A stretch of 64,000 nucleotides of DNA from contig NZ_JSYN01000025.1 in NCBI RefSeq assembly GCF_000812965.1, forward strand, positions 78,043 to 142,042. The letters are read 5' to 3'. Position numbers and translations under genes: made by a program. Origin of the DNA: Pedobacter kyungheensis. Lineage in GTDB: Bacteria; Bacteroidota; Bacteroidia; Sphingobacteriales; Sphingobacteriaceae. Under the pieces are notes generated by a model. That model did no database searches. It was not told the DNA's origin and saw only the letters and a program-made list of their open reading frames with translations. Below, piece after piece: positions 57,452 to 64,000 of this stretch; position 1 is the first letter of the stretch, and the number at the start of each line of letters is the position of its first letter.

Positions 57452-59839
57452 TTAAAGTTTGGTTCCGCCCTTCTTAACCTGCGTGGTATCTTTCTTCACT
57501 TGAGTTGAATCCTTTTTAGGTAAAATCGGCTTAATGCCAAAATTAGCACTGTCAGCAGGTCTAGCCACCGGTAATTTCTTATCCAGGTTTACACTGTCTT
57601 TTACTACTGTTGTTTTAGGCTGTGGAACATTTGGTGTTGTGGTAGTTTTGCCGGCAGGGTTTACAGCTTTATTGTTTACAGGCGATTTAGTAGCCGGCGT
57701 TTTGCCTGCAACAACCTTGGGTTTTAATTTGGCTTTGGGTTTTCCTGCTGAGCCGGCAGCATCTTTTTTCGACTTAGGCCTTTCCGTAGGTTTCCACGAA
57801 AAGCCTTTTAAAACATGGTCTTTTGCAATTTCATTTTCGGGGTTTAATGCACCTTCAACTCCTTTAATGTAAACAATATCTTCGATGGCATTCTCTTTAC
57901 TCTTAAAAATAAATTTAATCCTGCTGCTCAGGGTTTGGTTCATTTCTTTATAAACCTTCGTACTGTCGTCTTGAGTGTAATAAATACTTTCGGCATTGCC
58001 ATCAACATAGAGGTTTTTTAGTCTGCCATCGTGAAAAAAGCCGGTCATCAATCTGCCCTTGATCTGGTTAAACCTTAATGAATCTTTAGGAGTATTTACC
58101 AGAAATGCATTGCGGATGGCTTGTAAATTGTTAAGCTTTTTATTTTTAAACTGCACATAAATCGTATCGCCTACCTGTTGCGAGCCTTCCGACCAGATAA
58201 TCGGGTTACTGTAACAACGGAGGGTAGAATCGGCGCTGGTATAAAAAAGGCTGTCGGTTTTTGCCTGAATATTGGTTTTAAAAATCTTTACGCCATGGAA
58301 AGCTTTTATTATACGTGCCTGTACCGTATCGGCAGGGTTAAACTTAGCGGTGTCATTCTTCAATGCTCCGGGTTTTAAGTTACCTATGGCTTTGGTTAAA
58401 CTATCTTTAGCACCTGGTTTTAATACTTTTTTGCTTAGACTGTCGATCTGGGTTTTAACATTCGGCTTAACCAGTGCATCAGCTTTGGCCGTTATCTTTT
58501 TCTGTAAGCTATCTGTTTTTAGCGCAGGGAGTTTTTTGATTAAAGAATCGGCTTTGGCTTTCAAAACATTGCTTTTTTTCAGGCTATCTGTTAAGGCTGT
58601 AGGCAGGGCTTTGCCGGCGGAATCGACTTTTAATTTTAAGCTATCAATGTTTTTGTCTTTTAATAGTGTTGTTGGGTCTACGGTATCCGAATCGCCTTTA
58701 CCTTTCTTTTTCTTATCAGCTTTACTGTTCCTTAAATTACGTTTACTGCGGTCGTCTTTTTGTGCAGGTTCACTTTCTGGTTTATATTTGGCCTCTCCGC
58801 TTCCTTTTTTTGCAGCGCCTCCTTCATCATCCTCGCCAACCTGGTTATCGGCTTTAATGGAAATTTTCGGGATTAATTTTAAAGTTTTTTGCAATACCAT
58901 CTGTGTTTCGAGGGTATCGGCACCCATCCATAAACTATCGGGTCGCTTTTTATTCTTCACCATTACCGAATCTTCAGTACCAATGCCTACGTAAGCATTG
59001 CGGGTAACCAGGGTTCTCTGATCGGCTTTGTAATAGTAGCCCAAATCGCCAAACATTTTCATTTTATCCTTCGTGTCAGAAAAAACGATATTTTTAACGG
59101 CTTTACCTATTCCTTTTTTGCCATAATAATATAAACTATCGCCTTTTAACGACCGTGTGGCCTGTGTGTAAAGGTTTTTTTTCCCGAAAAAGGCATCTTC
59201 GGTTAAGGTATTGTACTGGCCATTTTCGGTGTAGAGGTTGTCATCTTTTCCCTTAATATTAGTAGGGCCATAGAAATAGGTCCATTTATCCTGAGTATTG
59301 TAGCTCATGGTATCCGATTTGATGGTAGATTGCGGCGTAACCACAACTACATCATACCTGAAGTACGCAACATTTCTTTCGCTGAAATAATAACCGTTTT
59401 TACTGGTGAGCGTTACATCTTTGTTTACAATTTTACCCCCACTGGTGTAGGTGCCTATTTTAGTGAGTGTGTTGTAATCTAAAATATTGGTGGTTAAAGT
59501 CGATGTAGGGTCCTTCATCAGCACATTTCCGGTTAAATGAGCCTGTTTTTTATTTCCGTCGTATTCCAGCTGGTCGGAATAGATATCCGTTCCGGTTTGA
59601 TTGATGTGCACATTTTTAAAAGCTTCGAAGTAGTTTCGTTCACTATAAAAAATAGCACTATCGCAGGTTAAAGTTGCGTTATCTTGCTGAAAAACAGGAT
59701 TGCGAAGATAGGTAGCATTGTTTTTCCTGTCACCGGTTACTTTTGTAAAGGAAACGATTTTAATTTTCGATGCAGGTTGCTGACCGAATAAAAATGCCGG
59801 GCTGATTAAAAGGAATAAAAAGACAAATAGTTTTTGCAC
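57452..59839 (-). CDS. OstA-like (LptA/LptD N-terminal type) exported protein with Lys-rich insertion
   Basis: This 795-residue exported protein (signal 1-19) starts at GTG. Residues 25-330 form repeated short beta strands of the OstA_N type (ERNYFEAFKNVHINQTGTDIYSDQLEYDGNKKQAHLTGNVLMKD) as in LptA or the LptD jelly roll. Residues 331-500 are a Lys/Asp/Ser-rich insertion with five DSL-xK units; a second OstA-like part spans about 505-690; the tail (695-795) is Pro/Lys/Thr-rich. Bacteroidota OstA-like proteins are thought to act in LPS transport. A TAACTTTG box ends four bases before its start, divergent from tilS. The insertion is unusual. Confidence 0.82.
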   Translation of the reverse strand: MQKLFVFLFLLISPAFLFGQQPASKIKIVSFTKVTGDRKNNATYLRNPVFQQDNATLTCDSAIFYSERNYFEAFKNVHINQTGTDIYSDQLEYDGNKKQAHLTGNVLMKDPTSTLTTNILDYNTLTKIGTYTSGGKIVNKDVTLTSKNGYYFSERNVAYFRYDVVVVTPQSTIKSDTMSYNTQDKWTYFYGPTNIKGKDDNLYTENGQYNTLTEDAFFGKKNLYTQATRSLKGDSLYYYGKKGIGKAVKNIVFSDTKDKMKMFGDLGYYYKADQRTLVTRNAYVGIGTEDSVMVKNKKRPDSLWMGADTLETQMVLQKTLKLIPKISIKADNQVGEDDEGGAAKKGSGEAKYKPESEPAQKDDRSKRNLRNSKADKKKKGKGDSDTVDPTTLLKDKNIDSLKLKVDSAGKALPTALTDSLKKSNVLKAKADSLIKKLPALKTDSLQKKITAKADALVKPNVKTQIDSLSKKVLKPGAKDSLTKAIGNLKPGALKNDTAKFNPADTVQARIIKAFHGVKIFKTNIQAKTDSLFYTSADSTLRCYSNPIIWSEGSQQVGDTIYVQFKNKKLNNLQAIRNAFLVNTPKDSLRFNQIKGRLMTGFFHDGRLKNLYVDGNAESIYYTQDDSTKVYKEMNQTLSSRIKFIFKSKENAIEDIVYIKGVEGALNPENEIAKDHVLKGFSWKPTERPKSKKDAAGSAGKPKAKLKPKVVAGKTPATKSPVNNKAVNPAGKTTTTPNVPQPKTTVVKDSVNLDKKLPVARPADSANFGIKPILPKKDSTQVKKDTTQVKKGGTKL

Positions 59840-59843
59840 ACTA

Positions 59844-59851
59844 CAAAGTTA
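59844..59851 (-). promoter_or_regulatory. -7 box TAACTTTG directly before the OstA-like gene
   Basis: On the minus strand the box ends four bases before the GTG start. Confidence 0.6.
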
Positions 59852-59859
59852 GTTTTTTG

Positions 59860-59875
59860 TTCCGAACGTTCGGAA
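59860..59875. promoter_or_regulatory. Perfect 16-base palindrome in the divergent OstA/tilS promoter region
   Basis: TTCCGAAC followed by GTTCGGAA is a perfect dyad lying between the two -7 boxes, 9 bases upstream of one and 18 of the other. It is the right size for a dimeric regulator operator controlling either gene; it is not a terminator, as no T-run follows. Confidence 0.6.
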
Positions 59876-59892
59876 TACCAGTTAAAATTAAA

Positions 59893-59900
59893 TATTTTTG
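59893..59900 (+). promoter_or_regulatory. -7 box TATTTTTG directly before tilS
   Basis: TATTTTTG ends four bases before the chosen ATG of tilS. Confidence 0.6.
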
Positions 59901-59904
59901 GTGG

Positions 59905-61236
59905 ATGTTACCCTTACAGCAATTTCGTGATTTTATTGAACAGCAACAGCTGTTTACTGAAGGTAACCGCATTCTTTTGGCTGTAAGCGGCGGTAAAGAT
60001 TCTGTATTGATGTTACATTTGTTTAAGGCAATAGGCGTAGATGTTGGTGTGGCACATTGTAACTTTAATTTAAGGGCCGATGAAGCCCAGCGTGACGAGC
60101 ATTTTGTTGCGCTTTTGGCCGGCAATTTAGGGTTACCTTTTTATGTAACGCATTTTGAGACGAAAAAATATGCACATCAGCATAAAATTTCGACACAGAT
60201 GGCCGCACGGGAGCTGCGTTATACCTGGTTTGAAGAAATAAGAAGCGCTGAAGGTTACGATTACATTGCTTTGGCGCAACACCAGAACGATGCTGTTGAA
60301 ACCGTACTGATTAACCTGGTGCGTGGCACCGGAATTAGTGGTTTGCATGGCATTTTACCTAAACGCGATAAATTAATTAGACCGCTGTTGTTTTTAAACC
60401 GCCAGGAAGTAAATGAAATTGTGGCAAAAAACAATATCGATTTTGTTGAGGATAGTTCGAACCTCAGTACCCATTATACCCGCAATAAACTGCGTTTACA
60501 GGTTGTGCCACATTTGCAGGAAATAAACCCTGACCTGGAGAAAACTTTTGCCGAAAACATGGCGCGTTTTGCTGAAATTGAAACTTTTTTAAACCTGGAG
60601 GTTCAAAAATTACAGGCCAGAATTTTAAACGAACGGGCTGATGGCGTTTATATCGATTTAAAGGAGATTGCAGCTTTAAATCCACAAAAATTATTACTGT
60701 ACGAACTTTTAAAGCCTTTTGGTTTTAGTGAAAATGTGGTTGAAGAGATTCTGGGGAGCTTGAAAGCGCTAAGCGGAACGCATTTCTTTAGTAGCAGCCA
60801 TCAGGCCATTATAAACAGGAGCGATCTGGTTATTGTAAAAAAAGACACTGCCATAGTCGCAAACCAGTTTATACACCCAGAAACCGCGTGTATTACATTT
60901 ACGGACCACGAAATTGCCATGGCTTTTAGCAGTGAGGTAAAGTTTGATTTGGATGCGAATAAGGCTTTTGTAAATGCCGGTAAGCTGATTTATCCTTTGG
61001 TGTTACGGAACTGGCAAAATGGCGATAAATTTATCCCGCTAGGTATGCGTAATGCCAAAAAGGTAAGCGATTATTTTATTGATGAAAAGGTGCCCTTGCA
61101 TTTAAAAAGTACAACGCCGATATTGGTAAATGGAAATGGTGAAATTGTGTGGATTGTAGGGATGCGCCAGGATAACCGATATAAATTAACCCCCGCAACC
61201 AAAAAAGTTGCTATATTCGAACTCAAAATTAAATAA
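59905..61236 (+). CDS. tilS: tRNA(Ile)-lysidine synthetase
   Basis: TilS attaches lysine to C34 of tRNA-Ile2 (anticodon CAU), changing both its codon and amino acid identity. The ATG of MLPLQQFRDF gives 443 residues; an upstream in-frame ATG would place coding sequence over the promoter and palindrome. The PP-loop SGGKDS is at residues 28-33, followed by VAHCNFNLRADEAQRDE and the catalytic ALAQHQNDAVETVLINLVRGTGISGL. C-terminal substrate-binding domains end with NWQNGDKFIPLGM and KVSDYFIDEKVP. A membrane protein gene starts right at the base after its stop. Confidence 0.96.
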   Translation: MLPLQQFRDFIEQQQLFTEGNRILLAVSGGKDSVLMLHLFKAIGVDVGVAHCNFNLRADEAQRDEHFVALLAGNLGLPFYVTHFETKKYAHQHKISTQMAARELRYTWFEEIRSAEGYDYIALAQHQNDAVETVLINLVRGTGISGLHGILPKRDKLIRPLLFLNRQEVNEIVAKNNIDFVEDSSNLSTHYTRNKLRLQVVPHLQEINPDLEKTFAENMARFAEIETFLNLEVQKLQARILNERADGVYIDLKEIAALNPQKLLLYELLKPFGFSENVVEEILGSLKALSGTHFFSSSHQAIINRSDLVIVKKDTAIVANQFIHPETACITFTDHEIAMAFSSEVKFDLDANKAFVNAGKLIYPLVLRNWQNGDKFIPLGMRNAKKVSDYFIDEKVPLHLKSTTPILVNGNGEIVWIVGMRQDNRYKLTPATKKVAIFELKIK

Positions 61237-61725
61237 GTGGAAAGCAAATACGCCTATATCGAAAAACAATACATCGGCCGTGATTATGTGCGCATTTTCA
61301 TCAGGTTAATTATGGCTGCTTTTTGTTTTGCTGCCTATGTTTACGAGCGCGACCGCGATAACACACAGGATTTGTTCCTGGTGGTAGGTTTCGGAATTAT
61401 TGGCGTTTCGATGCTGCTGCTTTTTTTAATCCAGTACAAAATTGTTGTCGACAATGGCAGCATGATCTTAGATGGTTTGTGGACGACTAAACGCGTAAAA
61501 ATTGATTTGAACAGCATTGTAGATGTGCGTAAAGCTGTTTACAGTCGCTACTTTTTTAACAACCCGGTTTATAACCTGCATACCAAAGGTACCATCCGTT
61601 TTTACTCATCGGGTAAAGATGCAGTAGTATTAACCGACCGTGATGGATTGGAATACTTTATTGGTACGCAAAGACCAAACGAACTGTTATTGGTGATTAA
61701 AGAAGAAATGCGGAACCTGAAATAA
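61237..61725 (+). CDS. Two-helix membrane protein with PH-like domain
   Basis: This 162-residue protein starts at the GTG directly after the tilS stop, so it is translationally coupled to it. Two membrane helices are visible (about 23-40, RLIMAAFCFAAYVYERD is polar at its end, and about 46-64, LFLVVGFGIIGVSMLLLFL), then a soluble domain of alternating strands (about 70-160, KIVVDNGSMILDGLWTTKRVKIDLNSIVDVRKAVYS) that reads as a PH-like fold. It has no known function. The residue pattern GTIRFYSSGKDAVVLTDRDGLEYFIGTQRPNELL is a typical end for bacterial PH domains. Confidence 0.7.
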   Translation: MESKYAYIEKQYIGRDYVRIFIRLIMAAFCFAAYVYERDRDNTQDLFLVVGFGIIGVSMLLLFLIQYKIVVDNGSMILDGLWTTKRVKIDLNSIVDVRKAVYSRYFFNNPVYNLHTKGTIRFYSSGKDAVVLTDRDGLEYFIGTQRPNELLLVIKEEMRNLK

Positions 61726-61855
61726 TTTCATTTTAATCCCTAATCTTACTCAATTTCAGGCTACTGTTTTTGCTTTAAATAAACTAGGCAAATAACACAG
61801 AAATGTCACTATTTTTATTGCAATAAACCGACACGCATTATAGCTTAAAATCGGC

Positions 61856-61863
61856 TACATTTG
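61856..61863 (+). promoter_or_regulatory. -7 box TACATTTG for bshA
   Basis: TACATTTG ends 22 bases before the bshA ATG. Confidence 0.55.
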
Positions 61864-61885
61864 CGGTAACAACAATACATTTACG

Positions 61886-63028
61886 ATGAAGATAGGAATT
61901 GTTTGCTACCCCACTTTTGGCGGTAGTGGAGTAGTTGCAACAGAACTTGGTAAAGCACTTGCTAACGAGGGGCATCAGGTTCACTTTATTACTTATAGTC
62001 AGCCAGCCAGGCTCGATTTCTTTTCAGCTAATTTGTTTTATCACGAGGTGTCGGTAAGGGATTATCCGCTTTTCGATTATGCTCCATACGAATCGGCATT
62101 GGCCAGTAAACTGGTAGATGTGGTGCGTTTTGAGCAATTAGATGTATTACACGTGCATTATGCTATTCCGCATGCTTCGGCAGCTTTCATGGCGAAGCAG
62201 ATTTTAGCCAGCTATGGTATTCATATTCCGGTGGTAACCACTTTGCACGGTACCGATATTACGCTGGTAGGTAAAGATCCGACTTATAAACCTGTGGTTA
62301 CTTTTTCTATTAACCAGAGCGATGGCGTAACTACCGTTTCTGACGATTTGAGAAAAGACACTTACAATCATTTCGAAATCACCAAAGATATTAAGGTAAT
62401 CCCCAATTTTATTGATTTCAGCCGTTTTAGTTTACAGGCAAAAGATCACTTTAAAAAGGCTATTGCGCCCAATAACGAGCGTATTTTAATTCATACCTCT
62501 AATTTCCGCAAGGTAAAACGTACGGGTGATGTGATTCGCGTTTTCGAAAAGGTACAGGCGGTAATTCCTTCTAAATTGCTAATGGTTGGCGATGGACCAG
62601 AGCGTGTTTACAACGAGCAGCTTTGCAGATCGTTAAATATTTGCGAAAACGTAAGGTTTTTAGGGAAACAAGATGCAGTAGAAGAAATTTTGTCGGTTTC
62701 TGATCTTTTCTTAATGCCATCAGAATCAGAAAGCTTCGGTTTGGCGGCCTTAGAGGCTATGGCTTGTAAAGTGCCAATCATTACTACCAATGCCGGCGGT
62801 TTGCCCGAATTGAATGTTGATGGCTTTTGTGGCTACATGAGCAACGTTGGCGATGTGGATGATATGGCTGCACATGCAATCGAAATTTTAAAAGATGACG
62901 AGACATTAAAACGGTTTAAAGAAAATGCATTTACACGTGCACAGGATTTTGATCTTAAAAAAATCCTGCCCGAATACATCAGCTTTTATAAGGAAGTAAT
63001 TGAAGCATCATTACAAACCAAATATTAA
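61886..63028 (+). CDS. bshA: N-acetyl-alpha-D-glucosaminyl L-malate synthase
   Basis: BshA joins GlcNAc to L-malate, the first step of bacillithiol synthesis; bacillithiol is the main low-molecular thiol in Bacteroidota and Firmicutes. The 380-residue GT4 enzyme begins MKIGIVCYPTFGGSGVVATELGKALA with the UDP-sugar loop, followed by LHVHYAIPHASAA, TTLHGTDITLVG and the C-terminal EX7E region in PSESESFGLAALEAMACKVPII. It is a single gene ended by a terminator. bshB and bshC are not in this window. Confidence 0.96.
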   Translation: MKIGIVCYPTFGGSGVVATELGKALANEGHQVHFITYSQPARLDFFSANLFYHEVSVRDYPLFDYAPYESALASKLVDVVRFEQLDVLHVHYAIPHASAAFMAKQILASYGIHIPVVTTLHGTDITLVGKDPTYKPVVTFSINQSDGVTTVSDDLRKDTYNHFEITKDIKVIPNFIDFSRFSLQAKDHFKKAIAPNNERILIHTSNFRKVKRTGDVIRVFEKVQAVIPSKLLMVGDGPERVYNEQLCRSLNICENVRFLGKQDAVEEILSVSDLFLMPSESESFGLAALEAMACKVPIITTNAGGLPELNVDGFCGYMSNVGDVDDMAAHAIEILKDDETLKRFKENAFTRAQDFDLKKILPEYISFYKEVIEASLQTKY

Positions 63029-63051
63029 TTTTTTGATTGATTAAAGCGATT

Positions 63052-63085
63052 AAATGCCACCCGATTTATTTCGGGTGGCATTTTT
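63052..63085 (+). terminator. Terminator after bshA
   Basis: AAATGCCACCCGA pairs perfectly with TCGGGTGGCATTT, and a T-run follows. Confidence 0.92.
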
Positions 63086-63242
63086 GTTGAGGAACATGGC
63101 GGGTTGATTTGGGATTGATATTTGAAAACAGCTTTAAGCCTGGAGGTGTTAAATTGATGTTACCGGAATAAAAAGTTTAAACACTTCTGGGAGAAATACT
63201 TGTTAAAACAAAACTTTCTCAAAATCAAATCATTATAAATCG

Positions 63243-63250
63243 TACCTTTG
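63243..63250 (+). promoter_or_regulatory. -7 box TACCTTTG directly before the J-domain gene
   Basis: TACCTTTG ends six bases before the ATG; its TTG is an alternative but unlikely start. Confidence 0.55.
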
Positions 63251-63256
63251 CGGCAA

Positions 63257-63703
63257 ATGAAGAAAATAGTAGATTACAGAAAGCTGTTGAACGTGGATAA
63301 AACAGCTGAACTTGCGACGCTTAAGTCGGTTTACCGCACCATGATGAAAGAGTGTCACCCTGATAAATTTCAGGTAGAAGAAGAGAAACTGGCTGCGGAA
63401 GCAAGAAGTAAAGAGATTATCGAAGCTTATCATTTCTTAGTGAGTATTGCTCCTGAAACACGCGAACAAAATATCGAGACTTATACCGAAACGATTACCA
63501 ATTCTAATATTTTAGATTTTGAATACAAACAATCGGTTTTAAATATTCAGTTTTTTGATGGCAGTGCTTACGAATATTTTGATGTGCCACGTGCAATTTA
63601 CATCAAACTGGTAAATGCTGATTCGCCGGGTCGTTTTGCGCGCCGTCACATCTGCAATTCTTATCCCTATCGTAACGTAGCTAAAGTGGCAGAGCCTGCT
63701 TAG
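63257..63703 (+). CDS. J-domain protein with C-terminal KTSC domain
   Basis: This 148-residue cytoplasmic protein combines an N-terminal J domain (about 4-70: DYRKLLNVDKTAELATLKSVYRTMMKECHPDKF, HPD at residues 34-36) with a KTSC domain (about 85-145: VLNIQFFDGSAYEYFDVPRAIYIKLVNADSPGRFARRHICNSYPY). The HPD tripeptide stimulates Hsp70 ATPase, so it would recruit DnaK. KTSC domains are small and of unknown function. The fusion is a known Bacteroidota layout. A hairpin AAAGAC/GTCTTT with T-run follows as terminator (63724-63752). Confidence 0.88.
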   Translation: MKKIVDYRKLLNVDKTAELATLKSVYRTMMKECHPDKFQVEEEKLAAEARSKEIIEAYHFLVSIAPETREQNIETYTETITNSNILDFEYKQSVLNIQFFDGSAYEYFDVPRAIYIKLVNADSPGRFARRHICNSYPYRNVAKVAEPA

Positions 63704-63723
63704 TTTAAAGCTATAAAATAGTG

Positions 63724-63752
63724 AAAGACTTGCTTTTAGGTAGGTCTTTTTT
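63724..63752 (+). terminator. Terminator after the J-domain/KTSC gene
   Basis: AAAGAC pairs with GTCTTT, followed by a T-run. Confidence 0.6.
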
Positions 63753-63770
63753 GTTTAGTTACGCTCTGCT

Positions 63771-63997
63771 CGTCATGCTGATCCGATAGCTATCGGATTT
63801 ATTTCAACATCTCTTGTGGTGCAAGATAATCATCTTGATACATGTGTTCTGCAAAGGGGAAGAGACCCTGAAATAAATTCAGGGTGGCGTTCGGGTGTTA
63901 GATGTTTAGGGTGACGGTCTAGGGAGCAGGATGTTTAGGTGGTGATGCCAGGAGCGGGATTAATGGGGTGATCGTCATGCTGAACTTGTTTCAGCAT
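63771..63997. repeat. Cluster of three TCATGCTGA/CCGATAGC-type repeats
   Basis: Three units of one family lie in the final gap: 63771-63815 (with the perfect ATCCGATAGC/GCTATCGGAT core), 63866-63884 (CCCTGAA/TTCAGGG) and 63977-63997 (ATGCTGAA/TTCAGCAT). No gene is visible from 63753 to the window end. Confidence 0.75.
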
Positions 63998-64000
63998 CTC

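Noticed and set aside
57534..58994. Plus-strand hydrophobic reading frames opposite the OstA-like gene
   Set aside because: They mirror the Lys/Asp-rich antisense coding strand (Lys codons read as Phe and Leu), so they are composition artefacts.
59857..59904. Upstream ATG for tilS
   Set aside because: It would place coding sequence over the palindrome and promoter; the shorter form matches the family start.

Overview
The window is chromosomal DNA of a Bacteroidota bacterium, most likely a Sphingobacteriaceae member close to Pedobacter. The case rests on a SusC/SusD pair, many Bacteroidota-type -7 promoter boxes (TAnnTTTG) just before genes, few Shine-Dalgarno sequences, bacillithiol synthesis (BshA), a DUF2723/TMEM260-type glycosyltransferase pair, lipoprotein FKBPs, and several families of short palindromic intergenic repeats common in this group. 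No phage, integrase, transposase, rRNA or CRISPR array was found, so this reads as a normal core/accessory mixture.

Layout. 0-8 kb: the end of a SusC-like receptor gene, its SusD partner, a small secreted protein, an S10 carboxypeptidase and accA. 8-14.4 kb (minus): two tandem DUF2723 membrane glycosyltransferase paralogs. 14.5-17.2 kb: tRNA-Gln, then prs-rplY-pth. 17.2-21 kb: a repeat-rich gap, a YfgM-like TPR protein, recF-DUF721 (DciA-like) and an unlisted 58-residue lipoprotein. 21-26 kb: three FKBP prolyl isomerases around ndk and an NrnA-like DHH phosphoesterase. 26-30 kb: a LuxR-type regulator with a degenerate receiver, SH3b and BON proteins, a CYTH phosphatase and a GH20 hexosaminidase. 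30.5-37.1 kb (minus): a six-gene operon read here as ethanolamine uptake and gamma-glutamylation-dependent catabolism. 37-44 kb: YiaA-like protein, Nnr NAD(P)HX repair enzyme, ECF sigma/anti-sigma pair, TlpA-like thioredoxin, lipA and a GNAT. 44.6-49.2 kb: cysS, an M28 peptidase, a double NTF2-like protein and a GDPD-like protein lacking catalytic residues. 49-56 kb (minus): small membrane and TPR proteins, a VanZ-like/methyltransferase pair, an OmdA-family protein, an HD protein, moxR, surA and a truncated SurA-like chaperone. 56-64 kb: an unknown two-part protein, rdgB, a large OstA-like protein divergent from tilS, bshA and a J-domain/KTSC protein, ending in a cluster of repeats.

Functional links. 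Envelope biogenesis recurs: SurA and its short paralog, three FKBPs, the OstA-like protein, DUF2723 enzymes and several lipoproteins. Translation and nucleotide housekeeping (tRNA-Gln, rplY, pth, prs, cysS, tilS, ndk, rdgB) is interspersed. The most distinctive unit is the 30.5-37.1 kb operon, which carries a transporter and enzymes for every step from ethanolamine to glycine through gamma-glutamyl intermediates, without the amine oxidase expected for putrescine. Other points of interest are two proteins that have lost signature catalytic or phosphorylation residues, start codons only 4-6 bases after promoter boxes, and a large set of interspersed hairpin repeats.
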